NCBI GenBank assembly: GCA_900696465.1
Contig: CAADGE010000042.1
Coordinates: 62,001 to 126,000 of the forward strand
DNA length: 64,000 bases
Reading direction: 5' to 3'
DNA from: an uncultured Planctomycetota bacterium
GTDB taxonomy: Bacteria; Planctomycetota; Phycisphaerae; UBA1845; UTPLA1
A program made the translations under genes and the position numbers. Below are positions 16,006 to 25,209 of this stretch, piece by piece. The notes below the pieces were generated by a model. The model had not been told where the DNA came from, made no database searches, and was given only the letters and a program-made list of their open reading frames with translations. How positions within the stretch are numbered: position 1 is the first letter of the stretch; each line of letters opens with the position of its first letter.

Positions 16006-18870
16006 ATGTTTCGCCGTTTCTCGCAGCCCTTCGGCCTTGTCGCCTGTCTCGTGCTTGCCGCTCCGCTTGCCGTACAGGCCGACGAACTACTCCCTCAGGA
16101 CCCCAACAACGTCTATGGCCGGCTCGACAACGGCTTCTCCTACATCATCCGTGAACACAAGAATCCACCGGATCGCATCGCCCTCTTTCTGCACATCAAG
16201 TCCGGCGCGCTGAACGAAACGGAAAAGCAAAACGGCCTGGCGCACTTCCTTGAGCACATGTCTTTCAACGGCTCGAAGAACTTCGCTCCGGGCGAGCTGA
16301 TTCCCTACATGAGCAAAATGGGCATGCGTTTCGGCGCCGACTCCAATGCCCATACCTCTTACGAAGAGACCGTCTACAAGCTCTTCATGCCCGATATCAC
16401 CGAGGAGACGATCGACAAGGCCTTCACCATCCTTCACGACTACGCCGACGGATTGCTGCTGCTGGAAAAGGAGATCGATAACGAGCGCAAGGTGATCCTT
16501 GAGGAGGCACGGGCCCGCAAGAGCGCGATGGAGCGCATCCAGAAGCAGACGATGAAGAAACTCTTCGAGAATACCCGAATCGCCATTCACGACGTGATCG
16601 GTGACGAAAAACAGATCGCAGAGTTCCCGCGGGAGGAATTCGTCGACTACTGGAACACGTGGTATCGTCCGGAAAACATGACCCTCATCATCGTCGGCGA
16701 CATTAAGGCCGACCGCATGGCCTCGGAAATTCGCAGGCGATTTGCCGATTTCAAGCCGCGCGGCACGGCGCGAACCCCTCCGGGCGCCGGCCTCAAGCCC
16801 GTCGAGAAGTCACGGGCCTTCGTCCTGACCGATCCGGAGCAGGTGATGTGCCAGATGCAGATGGTGGCCATCAAGTCGGGCCGGCCGGCAATGAAGTCTT
16901 TCGAGGACTACCGCTTCAACGAACTCGAAAACATGGGGACCTGGATCGTCAGCCGCCGACTTCGCGAAATGGTCGACAAGGGCGACGCGGCCTTTCGCAT
17001 GGCCGGCGTGTCGGTGAGCGATCTGTTTCGCGAGGCCATTCTGCCGAGCGGAATGGCCATCGGCGAACCCGGCGACTGGAACCGGATGCTCGAGCAGGTC
17101 ATCGTGGAAATCTCCCGAGCCATCGAGCACGGTTTCACCGATCGTGAACTGGAGCTGGCCCGGCAGGAAGTAATCTCCAATGCCGAGCAACGCGTCGAGC
17201 GCGAGCCCACGATGGACGCCAACCGGCTGATCAATCGAATCAGTCGCGATGTCGGACAGGACGAGCCGATGCTCTCGGCGCCGCAACATCTGGAACTGAC
17301 ACGGCGTGTCCTGTCAGAGGTCACGGCGAAGGACGTTCATCGTGTCTTCGTCGAGAACTACAAGAACAACGCCTTCACCTATGTCCTCGCCATGCCGGAA
17401 AAGAAGGAGGGCTTTGAGCCGCCGTCCGACCGTGATGTCCTGGCTGCCGCCGCGGAGGCCTGGGCCAGAAAGACCACCGCGCCGAAGAAGACCGAAACCG
17501 TTGAAAACCTGCTGGCTGAGAAGCCCGCGCCCGGCAAGATCAAGTCGAAAACAACGGACGAAGACCTCGGCATCACCACGGCGACTCTCTCCAACGGCGT
17601 CGTCGTACATCATCGCTACATGGACTACAAAAAAGATGAGGTGCTCGTTCAGATCGTCCTGCCCGGCGGCTCCATCGAAGAGACCGCCGAAAACCGTGGC
17701 ATCAGCGAGGCGGCCGAGGTCGCATTGAATCGGCCCGCCACTTCTCGACTGGACTCCTCCCGCATGAGCGATCTCATGACCGGTCGCAAGGTGCAATTCG
17801 GCGGAAACATCGGGACTGACACGCTCACGATCTCCTTTACCGCCTCGCCGTCGGACTACGAATTCGGCATGGAACTGGCATACGCCCTTTTGACCGACGG
17901 CAAGGTAGAAGATGCCGCGTTCGACAACTGGCGGCGTCTGCGCCTGCAGCGATTGGAAATGATGAACACCGCCGTCCAGGGCCAGCTTCGCAAGGCCATG
18001 GACGAAGTCTTCTTCGCCGGGGACGTGCGTCTCTGCGAACTGACCGCCGGCCAGATCGACCGACTCAGTGCAGCTCAGGCACAGAAATGGCTGCGGCGAA
18101 TCACCGGCAAGGCAGCCATCGAAGCCGTCATCATCGGTGACATCAAGCTGGAGCCGGCCATGGAGATCGCCTGTCAATACCTCGGCGGACTGCCGAAGCG
18201 AACCGGCGATTTTGCCGCGCTCGACTCGCTGCGCAAGATCAAGCGCGGCTCAGGACCCTACGAGAAGACCGTTGAATACGAAACCGTCACGCCGAAGGCG
18301 ATGGCCATGGCCGGGTACGTCGGCTGCGAAGAACGCGACACGGTTGATCGACGCCTGCTGACCATGGCCACCCGAATCATCACCGAGCGGATGATCAAGC
18401 GCCTGCGCGAGGAAGAACAGCTCGTCTACAGCATCGGTTGCCAAAGCCAGCCGTCGCGCAGCATCCCCGGCCTGGGCATGATCTACGCCGGTGCTCCGAC
18501 TGATCCGGAGAATGCCGAGCGACTGGCCGATAGCGTGCTGGAAATGTTGCAGGATTTCGCTGCGGAGGCTCCCACGGCCGAGGAAGTGGAGACCGCCGCA
18601 CGGCAACTGGTAACGAGTCTGGAGACGAATCTGAAGGAGCCGGACTTCTGGCGCAGCCAGATTGCGGAGCTGATCTATCGTGGCCGTTCACTGAGTGAAC
18701 TCAAAGAACTGCCCGATGTCTACAAGCGGTTCACCGTCGAGCAGGTCCACGCCGTGGCGAAGAAGTACATGACTCCTGATCGTGCGATACGTCTGGTCGT
18801 CACACCACTCCCGGTCACGAAGAACGAGCCGAAGAAGGAATCCGCAGAACCGGCGGCACAGGCAAAGTAA
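16006..18870 (+). CDS. M16 (insulinase/pitrilysin) family zinc metallopeptidase, exported
   Basis: This 954-residue protein starts with a signal peptide (FGLVACLVLAAPLAVQA). The active N-terminal M16 domain has the inverted zinc motif HFLEH at residues 80-84 and the distal Glu within NERKVILEE (about 159-167). A second M16-like half follows a basic linker near residue 500 (KKTETVENLLAEKPAPGK) and lacks the zinc motif, as expected for the non-catalytic half. Length and two-in-one architecture match PqqL-type peptidases, which act in the periplasm on peptides. It appears monocistronic and is followed by a 13-bp hairpin. Confidence 0.93.
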   Translation: MFRRFSQPFGLVACLVLAAPLAVQADELLPQDPNNVYGRLDNGFSYIIREHKNPPDRIALFLHIKSGALNETEKQNGLAHFLEHMSFNGSKNFAPGELIPYMSKMGMRFGADSNAHTSYEETVYKLFMPDITEETIDKAFTILHDYADGLLLLEKEIDNERKVILEEARARKSAMERIQKQTMKKLFENTRIAIHDVIGDEKQIAEFPREEFVDYWNTWYRPENMTLIIVGDIKADRMASEIRRRFADFKPRGTARTPPGAGLKPVEKSRAFVLTDPEQVMCQMQMVAIKSGRPAMKSFEDYRFNELENMGTWIVSRRLREMVDKGDAAFRMAGVSVSDLFREAILPSGMAIGEPGDWNRMLEQVIVEISRAIEHGFTDRELELARQEVISNAEQRVEREPTMDANRLINRISRDVGQDEPMLSAPQHLELTRRVLSEVTAKDVHRVFVENYKNNAFTYVLAMPEKKEGFEPPSDRDVLAAAAEAWARKTTAPKKTETVENLLAEKPAPGKIKSKTTDEDLGITTATLSNGVVVHHRYMDYKKDEVLVQIVLPGGSIEETAENRGISEAAEVALNRPATSRLDSSRMSDLMTGRKVQFGGNIGTDTLTISFTASPSDYEFGMELAYALLTDGKVEDAAFDNWRRLRLQRLEMMNTAVQGQLRKAMDEVFFAGDVRLCELTAGQIDRLSAAQAQKWLRRITGKAAIEAVIIGDIKLEPAMEIACQYLGGLPKRTGDFAALDSLRKIKRGSGPYEKTVEYETVTPKAMAMAGYVGCEERDTVDRRLLTMATRIITERMIKRLREEEQLVYSIGCQSQPSRSIPGLGMIYAGAPTDPENAERLADSVLEMLQDFAAEAPTAEEVETAARQLVTSLETNLKEPDFWRSQIAELIYRGRSLSELKELPDVYKRFTVEQVHAVAKKYMTPDRAIRLVVTPLPVTKNEPKKESAEPAAQAK

Positions 18871-18880
18871 CCGTCGAACC

Positions 18881-18915
18881 GATGAGCGGCGCCGACGCGA
18901 AGGGCGCCGCTCATC
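18881..18915. terminator. Bidirectional terminator-like hairpin between convergent genes
   Basis: A perfect 13-bp stem (GATGAGCGGCGCC at 18881-18893 with its complement at 18903-18915) surrounds a nine-base loop. It sits ten bases after the M16 stop and touches the stop codon of the opposing permease gene. No T-tract follows on either side. Confidence 0.55.
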
Positions 18916-20119
18916 AGCCCACTTCGCGTGTCTCGAAAAGCGACATCGCCAGCAGCAGTGCGGCCAGCGCGTACAATACGCCGTACCCAGCCGCGGACCA
19001 GACATAACTCCAGGGAATTACGCGCAGCTCGCTCAGGGCATCCACCATCCAGAAAACCTGAAAATTCGGAATCGCTCGATATGCCGCATGGATCAGCCAC
19101 GAACCGTCCGATGCATCGGCCATGGGCTTGAGCAATTGATCGGAGGTCAACCCGGCGCAGAGAAGCACGAGACAGACCAGAAACGTTCCCATGGCCCCCA
19201 GGCGCGTCGATGCGGCCAGCGCGAAGCTGCCGAGCATGGCAATCGCGAAGAACAACAGCACCCCTGCCTTGAAGGTCTCGGTCCCCTGATGCTTGCGTGT
19301 CTTGTCGACGAGGAAATCGACATCCTGCCGCCACTTCGGAGCATCGTGCAGGCCGCGAATGTAGTCCTGTTCCTCGATGCTCATCGGGCCTTTCCAGTTG
19401 TTGCGAACCAATTCGCCCTTGTGCCCTTCGAGGTGCTGCTGCCCTTCATCCGGCCGGAAGAAAATGATCCCCCGAAACACGGCGGGGTCCTGACATTCCT
19501 TCGGCAGCCGTTCGATCTGCTGCGAGCTTTCATACGGCGTGATTTTCCAGTCGCGATCAATCACCAGCAGAATGGCGGTGCTCAGGGTCAGCATCGGCAT
19601 TGCCAGTCCGAGCAGGGTCGGGAGAAATCGCCAGTCGAAGAGATAGTTGAGGACCGTTGCGACAACCGCAACGAGCAGAAACATGCACGGCCCGAAGACC
19701 ATGACGGTCATGTCCACTTCTTCCGCGGCGCTCTGCAAAACGCCGTGACGCATGGCCATGTAGAAGGCGATCCCTGCCAGGTAATGAGCAATACCCAATG
19801 CACCGAGCAGCCCGAAGAACTTCCCCAGCACGAAAATTGGTCGCGAAACGGGCTTGGCGGCAACGGTGAGGACCGTTTTATCATCAATTTCAGTGTCCAG
19901 CACGCTCGAAGCCGCGAAGACGGCCAGGAACAAACCCTGGATCAGCAGCGTAGACAATCCTATATCGCGCAGGAGCTTGTTGTCGTCATCCAGTGTCCAG
20001 CCGGTTACCGCCGGTGCCAGGGCCAGCCCCCCCAGGGTCACCAGCACGATGATCCCGTAGATCGGCTGACGCACCGTCTGAAGCAGCGTATTCCGGGTGA
20101 TGCCGATGAGTTGATTCAT
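18914..20119 (-). CDS. ABC-2 type transporter permease
   Basis: This 401-residue protein has a first helix near the N-terminus, a cluster of helices (GLFLAVFAASSVLDTEIDDKTVLTVAAKPVSRPIFVLGKFFG) and four or more further segments after a soluble loop of about 110 residues. The motif TEIDDKTVLTVAAKPVSR is the ABC-2 permease element that docks on the ATPase, and the neighbouring permease at 26509 has the parallel SVEIASRQIYGIATKPIPR. The two probably belong to one exporter family. The gene is divergent from the SPFH/ABC block and its ATPase partner is likely the one at 25209. The ATG at 20119 is chosen over a TTG at 20167 from the membrane topology, although no clear ribosome binding site is seen. 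Confidence 0.8.
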   Translation of the reverse strand: MNQLIGITRNTLLQTVRQPIYGIIVLVTLGGLALAPAVTGWTLDDDNKLLRDIGLSTLLIQGLFLAVFAASSVLDTEIDDKTVLTVAAKPVSRPIFVLGKFFGLLGALGIAHYLAGIAFYMAMRHGVLQSAAEEVDMTVMVFGPCMFLLVAVVATVLNYLFDWRFLPTLLGLAMPMLTLSTAILLVIDRDWKITPYESSQQIERLPKECQDPAVFRGIIFFRPDEGQQHLEGHKGELVRNNWKGPMSIEEQDYIRGLHDAPKWRQDVDFLVDKTRKHQGTETFKAGVLLFFAIAMLGSFALAASTRLGAMGTFLVCLVLLCAGLTSDQLLKPMADASDGSWLIHAAYRAIPNFQVFWMVDALSELRVIPWSYVWSAAGYGVLYALAALLLAMSLFETREVG

Positions 20120-20463
20120 GAATTCAGGAAGAAAGCCGCATGATCGATTCGTCGCATTGCCCAACAAAGGATGGCATGGGTAATCGCAGGTTACCCGCGT
20201 CTACCACGACCCTTCGGCGCCCATCCTACGCGAAAAGTCCAGCGCTTGGCACCACGGCCACAGCACCTACAATACGAAATTCCTCACGAGGTGCCATCGC
20301 GCACCGAGTGGCGGTCGCAGAACACTCCCGGCGTGCCGGGAATGCCGAACGGGGAGTGCGGGCGTCTCGCCCACGCCCTCCACTGATCCCGACAACGGGC
20401 TGACGATCGGATGCTTCATACAGGAGCGGTCAAACGCAGCACCGCTCGGGCGTTAATAAGATT
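20120..20463. other. Divergent control region rich in hairpins
   Basis: This 344-base region separates the ABC permease from the SPFH block. It holds a palindromic repeat copy (20178-20196) enclosed by a longer AGGATGG/CCATCCT pair. Further hairpins are GGTGC/GCACC near 20290-20304, TCCCGGC/GCCGGGA near 20326-20341 nested in CACTCCC/GGGAGTG, and GGGCG/CGCCC near 20360. No gene is seen. It should hold promoters for both directions, but no convincing box pair is visible. Confidence 0.5.
20178..20196. repeat. Palindromic intergenic repeat, copy 2
   Basis: GGGTAATC and GGTTACCC pair over eight positions (one G-T) around GCA. The flanks GGCAT before and GCG after match the copy at 61871 and, less closely, the one at 12404. 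Confidence 0.6.
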
Positions 20464-22527
20464 ATGGATCGACGAGGCGAAGTAGTTGCAGTCATCGGCG
20501 GTGTCCTGAGTCTGTTGGCCGGCGTCGTGCTGGCCATCCTGGCGATCTGGACGGGCTCGAGCGCGATCTGGGCCATCTGCTTCCAGGCGCTCGGCGCCGT
20601 CGGCATCTGGCTGATCACCCTCATCCAGCTTCATCAGCTTCGGCTTGTTGCCGAGGAGCGGCTCGAACTGGCCGCCATCGAGCGTGAGCGACAGGAAAAA
20701 CTCGGCGGCGCGACCACCATCTTCGAAGAAGAAGACCTCGACCAGATGGAGAAACTCGCCATGGGCCGCCGGATGCGGACCATCGAGCGCTTTCTGGTCC
20801 CCACCCTCGCCCTGATTTTTGCCGCTTATCACATTGTAGCCGGCGCCGCGATCTGGCCCTGGAAACTACAGTTTCCTCCAATCGCAGAGATGGCCGACAA
20901 GGTTGTGCTCCATCCAACCGTCCTGCTCTTTTTCTGTGCCGCGATCGCCTTCGTCTGCTTCATGCTCTCGCGCTACGCACTGGGTATGAGTCGAATCACC
21001 GGTTGGGGCCTCCTGCGCCCCAGTGCCAACTATCTCTTCGGCACCAGCACCTGTTGTCTGGCCGCGGCCCTCGCCCTCCTCTGCGTCATTACCGGCCTCG
21101 AACGGGTTGAGGTCTGGGTTGCCCGTGGAATCGGCGTCGCCCTCATCTTCCTCGGCGTCGAAACCGTGGTGAACTACATCCTCGATTTCTACCGCCCGCG
21201 TGTCTCCGGACAGGAGCAGCGCCCGTTCTACGACAGCCGCCTGCTCGGCATGTTCAGCGAGCCAGTCGGAATCCTCCGCAGCGTGGCCAACACGATTGAT
21301 TACCAGTTCGGCTTCAAAGTCAGCGAGACCTGGTTCTACAAACTCATGGGCCGGGCTGTTCTGCCGCTCCTGCTCGTGCAGGCCCTCGTGCTTCTGCTGC
21401 TCACCTGCATTGTCGTGGTCCCACCGGGCCATCAGGCCGTCATCGAACATCTCGGACGACTTCGCCCGGAGACAGCCAAAGCCGGTGTCCACCTGACCTG
21501 GCCCTGGCCGTTGGATCGTGCGCGGATCATTCCCGTCGATCGAATCCGTCGCCTCGAGATCGGCTTTGAGGAAGGCGACGAGGCGCATCGGGAGCTGCGT
21601 CGCGGGGCCATCCTCTGGACGGTCAAGCATTACAAGAAGGAGTATCAACTGCTGGTAGCCGATCGCCTGGCCTCGGAAACGACGAAGGTGCCCATCAACC
21701 TCCTGAGCGTGAACATGCCGCTGCAATGGCGGGTTCGCGCCGATGACGAAAGCGTCATCCGTTTCTACAGCCAGGCGCGCGACGTCTCCGAAATCATCGA
21801 TGATCTCGCCTTCCGCGAACTGACGCACTACGCGGCACAGTCCGATGTCCTTGACCTGCTCGGCAGCGGCGGCGTCCGAGCCGCGGAAACACTCCACGAT
21901 CGCATTCAGAAGTCCTGCGACGTGGCGGGCTTCGATGGCCGGGGCCTCGGTGTCGAGATCGTCATGGTTGGCATCGGTGGCGTACATCCACCGCCCGACG
22001 AAGACGTGGCCAAGTCCTACGAGGAAGTCGTCGGCGCGCTGGAGCTGCGGGAGGCCACCATCAAAAGCGCCGAAGGCGACGCCGCGAAAACTCGCATCGA
22101 CAGCGCTGGTGAGCAATGGGAGGCACTTTACCTCGCCATCGCCGAAGAAGATCGACTGCGCCAGATCGGCTCGCCGGAATTGGCAGCGCAGACCGAGGAA
22201 GTCGAGCGAATGTTGCGCGAGGTCGTCGGAGGGCAAGCCCGTGCCCGCGCAGTGCGCGCCCTGCAGCGTTCCTTCACCCGGCTCTTCGAGCAGAAATCCG
22301 CGGCGGAGCGTTACGAAACCCAATTGGCGGCATTCCGTGTCGCGCCCGAGGTTTACAGTCTGCGACTCTATCTCGAGATGCTGGAGGAATCCCTGAAAAA
22401 CGTCCGGAAGTACATCATCGCGCTGGAACACCCGGAGATGGTTGTTTACGACATCGACTTGAGACCGCCGGATACGTTCGATGCGCTCAGTCAGGAAGTT
22501 GCAGGCATGGAGCAGAAACGTAAGTAA
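20464..22527 (+). CDS. Large SPFH/band-7 (HflK-like) membrane protein with extra membrane helices
   Basis: This 687-residue protein is about twice the length of HflK. The first 290 residues hold roughly six hydrophobic segments (from GGVLSLLAGVVLAILAIW onward) not found in HflK. A further helix (LPLLLVQALVLLLLTCIVVV, about 300-320) leads into an SPFH domain that begins VPPGHQAVIEHLGRL and contains HLTWPWPLDRARIIPVDRI. The C-terminal third is a coiled coil (EEVVGALELREATIKSAEGDAAKTR). HflK/C-type proteins form oligomeric cages around membrane proteases such as FtsH. It is the first of five same-strand genes. Confidence 0.85.
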   Translation: MDRRGEVVAVIGGVLSLLAGVVLAILAIWTGSSAIWAICFQALGAVGIWLITLIQLHQLRLVAEERLELAAIERERQEKLGGATTIFEEEDLDQMEKLAMGRRMRTIERFLVPTLALIFAAYHIVAGAAIWPWKLQFPPIAEMADKVVLHPTVLLFFCAAIAFVCFMLSRYALGMSRITGWGLLRPSANYLFGTSTCCLAAALALLCVITGLERVEVWVARGIGVALIFLGVETVVNYILDFYRPRVSGQEQRPFYDSRLLGMFSEPVGILRSVANTIDYQFGFKVSETWFYKLMGRAVLPLLLVQALVLLLLTCIVVVPPGHQAVIEHLGRLRPETAKAGVHLTWPWPLDRARIIPVDRIRRLEIGFEEGDEAHRELRRGAILWTVKHYKKEYQLLVADRLASETTKVPINLLSVNMPLQWRVRADDESVIRFYSQARDVSEIIDDLAFRELTHYAAQSDVLDLLGSGGVRAAETLHDRIQKSCDVAGFDGRGLGVEIVMVGIGGVHPPPDEDVAKSYEEVVGALELREATIKSAEGDAAKTRIDSAGEQWEALYLAIAEEDRLRQIGSPELAAQTEEVERMLREVVGGQARARAVRALQRSFTRLFEQKSAAERYETQLAAFRVAPEVYSLRLYLEMLEESLKNVRKYIIALEHPEMVVYDIDLRPPDTFDALSQEVAGMEQKRK

Positions 22528-22614
22528 CTCAGACCATCCAGCCGTGTGCCTCGCGGTGATGACAGAATCAACCGGCGACGGTCGGGTGCAAGCACGGAAC
22601 AGAAGGACAACGTT

Positions 22615-23667
22615 ATGACAAGAAATCTGCCAACGATACTGGTTGCGGCCATTCTGGTGCTCATCGTGGTCTTCATGATGTGCGCCTTTCAGGTCCGCTT
22701 CACGGAAACAGCCGTCGTCACCCGCTTTGATCAGATTCAGCGAACCATCGGCCCCGAGGATGCCGGGCTTCATTTCAAGCTGCCCTGGCCGATCGACCGG
22801 GTTCACACCTTTGACACGCGCATGCGATCGTTCGATACCGAGTTTCGACAGCTCGGCACGCAGGACCAGAAAACGATCGTCCTGACGGCCTACGCCACCT
22901 GGCGCATCCAGGACGGCGAGCGATTCCTCAAGACGATCGGCCGCGAAGAAATGGCCGCTCGCAAGATCGGCGACTTGCTCGAAAACCGCGTGTCAACTGT
23001 ACTCCGCACGCATCCGCTTTCACATCTCGTCAACGTGAATGAAACGGAGATGAAATTTGCACAGATCGAGCGGGAGTTCCTCGATGGCATCCGAGGTCCT
23101 GCCCTGCAAAATTACGGAATCGAGATCGTCCGCGTGGGCATCCAGCGACTGGGCATCCCCGAATCCGTGACCAAGGAAGTCTTTGCACGGATGAAGGAAG
23201 ACCGCCAGAAGACCATCAAGGAGCTGACCGCCGAGGGCCAGGCCAAGGCGCAGGAAATCCGAAGCACGGCCGAAAAAGTGTCCGAAACGATCCTGGCCCG
23301 GGCCGAGGCCTACGCCAAGAAGATCGAAGGACTCGGCGACGCCGAAGCCGCCCGCTACTATGCGAAATTCGCCGAGAACCTCGAACTCAGCAACTTCCTC
23401 AAGAAGAAAGAAACGCTGCGGAAGATTCTCGAAGGCGGTCAAGTCACCCTCGTGCTCGATGCCAGTCAGCTCGAACCCTTTACCATGCTTCGCGATGCGG
23501 CCATCTCCATGAAAGGTGGCGTCAAGGGCGTCGACAGCGAAGCTGCGCATGGGAGAAACCACGCTGTCACGGACCGTCTGGGCGCCACTGCGAACCCCGG
23601 CCCCGACAACCACGGCGAGAAGGCGCAGGCCGTGCTGCTTGACGAATCCGATCACCGGCGGGAGTGA
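22615..23667 (+). CDS. SPFH/band-7 protein, HflC-like
   Basis: The 350-residue protein has one N-terminal helix (LPTILVAAILVLIVVFMMCAFQ). An SPFH domain follows (FTETAVVTRFDQIQRTIGPEDAGLHFKLPWPIDRVHTFDTR), close to HflC in length and pattern. A long helical region comes next (KELTAEGQAKAQEIRSTAEKVSETILARAEAYAKK). The start at 22615 is fixed by AAGGA about seven bases upstream; the longer frame from 22546 adds only polar, unlikely sequence. It lies 87 bases after the large SPFH gene and 48 before the third, with the same orientation. Confidence 0.88.
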   Translation: MTRNLPTILVAAILVLIVVFMMCAFQVRFTETAVVTRFDQIQRTIGPEDAGLHFKLPWPIDRVHTFDTRMRSFDTEFRQLGTQDQKTIVLTAYATWRIQDGERFLKTIGREEMAARKIGDLLENRVSTVLRTHPLSHLVNVNETEMKFAQIEREFLDGIRGPALQNYGIEIVRVGIQRLGIPESVTKEVFARMKEDRQKTIKELTAEGQAKAQEIRSTAEKVSETILARAEAYAKKIEGLGDAEAARYYAKFAENLELSNFLKKKETLRKILEGGQVTLVLDASQLEPFTMLRDAAISMKGGVKGVDSEAAHGRNHAVTDRLGATANPGPDNHGEKAQAVLLDESDHRRE

Positions 23668-23715
23668 TGCTGCGACCGACGGCCGACTCTGCTATTTGAC
23701 AGAAACGACGAACGA

Positions 23716-25209
23716 ATGAGCTCGATTCCTCCACAACACGATCCCTCGAAGCGCACGCACGGAGCAAATCCGTCGACGTCCTTGCCGGTCCTGTCCGAGG
23801 ACGACGGGCTGGATCCGGCAAACCAGTCGCTGGCTGACGCGCTGCGAAAAAGCTTCGGCATCCTCAAGCTCGTGATGCTGGTGCTGGTCGTTCTCTACTT
23901 CCTCAGCGGCTGGTTCAGTGTCAAGCCGAACGAAGTCGGCGTCGTCCTGCGTTACGGCCGCGTCGTCGGCGCCGACAAGGCCACCACCGATCCGATCCGT
24001 CGGCCCGGCTGGCACTGGTCATGGCCGTACCCCTTTGAAAGGTGGGTCGTTGTCCCGACCAGCGAGAGACAGCTCCGGGTCGAGTTCATGTTCCAGCTCA
24101 CCGACGAGGAAAAGACCGGCGGGATCAAGGGCTACCGTTACGAGAATCTCAGCCCCCTGCGTGACGATTATCTCATCACCGGCGATGTCAACATTCTGCA
24201 CGCCACGCTCATCATCAAGTACACCATCACCGACGCCGTCGCTTATCTGACAAACGTGCTGCCGGCTCCGGCACCCGGCGCGACCGTCCGCTCCGAAGAG
24301 TCGCTCCGATATCCCGAGTTCACCCTGCTGCAGCACCTCACCCGAAATGCCGTCATCGAAACGGCCGCACGGCGGGAAGCGCTGGAGATTCGCGGGACCG
24401 GACAGGATGAGTTCCTGCTCGCTGTCGCCCGGCGCATCAACGAGAAACTCAGCGAACTGGAGCGCGAGGGGCGCTCGCTGGGGATTCATGTCGATCCGTC
24501 CGGTGGTGTGCTCGCGCCAAAGGCCGGCGGCACCGTCGAAGCCATTCTTCCTCCGCGGCAGGTGCAGGAAATCTTCGATCGGGTCTTTGCAGCGCAGAGT
24601 GAGAAATCTTCCGAGATCACCCGGGCCGTCGCCGAAGCCCAGCGTCTGCTTCTGGAAACCGCCGGACAGAACTACGTCGCCTTGTCCGACGCCGTTGATC
24701 AAGAATTCGATTTGATGCTCCGGCTCTCTGAAGCAACTTCGCAGAACACACCTGAGAGCAACGATGCAGCACGGCAGCTCACAGAAGCCCTTGCCGCGCA
24801 GCGTGAAAAGGTCGAGTCCATGCTGATCGCATCCAGCGGTGAAGTGCAGGCCATTCTCAAGAGCGCTGAAATTCGTCAGGATCAGATGGTCAAGGAGGCC
24901 TCAGGCGATTACGACCAGTTTCGTCGTCTACTGCCGGAATACCTCCGTCATCCGGATATCTTCAAGTACCGCCTGCGCGAAGAGACCTACGCCGAGGCAC
25001 TGGCCAACCCGCGTATCGGCAAAATCTTTGTGCCCGAGCCGCCGGAAGGGCGCGGCGGCCGCATCTGGCTCAAGATTCCGCGGGTCAGCGCCGCCACGTC
25101 GGACAGTCACTCCGAGGACGATCGATCCCAGATCGAATCCCGGCGAACCGGCCGACAACTCGGCAAGGGCGACGCCATCCGCTCGGCACCGACGCTCGTG
25201 GGGCCTTGA
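23716..25209 (+). CDS. SPFH/band-7 protein, HflK-like
   Basis: This 497-residue protein has a polar N-terminus and one helix (ILKLVMLVLVVLYFLSGWF, about 52-72). Its SPFH domain starts VKPNEVGVVLRYGRVVG and contains PGWHWSWPYPFERWVVVPTSERQL, the HflK hallmark. An alanine- and glutamate-rich coiled coil follows (AQSEKSSEITRAVAEAQRL), then a charged tail of about 50 residues. It is the third SPFH protein in a row. Its TGA overlaps the ATG of the ABC ATPase by one base (TGATG), which couples SPFH and transporter translation and argues for a joint role. Confidence 0.88.
   Translation: MSSIPPQHDPSKRTHGANPSTSLPVLSEDDGLDPANQSLADALRKSFGILKLVMLVLVVLYFLSGWFSVKPNEVGVVLRYGRVVGADKATTDPIRRPGWHWSWPYPFERWVVVPTSERQLRVEFMFQLTDEEKTGGIKGYRYENLSPLRDDYLITGDVNILHATLIIKYTITDAVAYLTNVLPAPAPGATVRSEESLRYPEFTLLQHLTRNAVIETAARREALEIRGTGQDEFLLAVARRINEKLSELEREGRSLGIHVDPSGGVLAPKAGGTVEAILPPRQVQEIFDRVFAAQSEKSSEITRAVAEAQRLLLETAGQNYVALSDAVDQEFDLMLRLSEATSQNTPESNDAARQLTEALAAQREKVESMLIASSGEVQAILKSAEIRQDQMVKEASGDYDQFRRLLPEYLRHPDIFKYRLREETYAEALANPRIGKIFVPEPPEGRGGRIWLKIPRVSAATSDSHSEDDRSQIESRRTGRQLGKGDAIRSAPTLVGP

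Noticed and set aside
18782-20143. 453-codon plus-strand open frame
   Set aside because: Mostly antisense to the ABC permease, whose minus-strand product has proper membrane helices.
20866-22806. 646-codon minus-strand open frame
   Set aside because: Antisense to the large SPFH gene; the product is charged and featureless, a GC-rich shadow.
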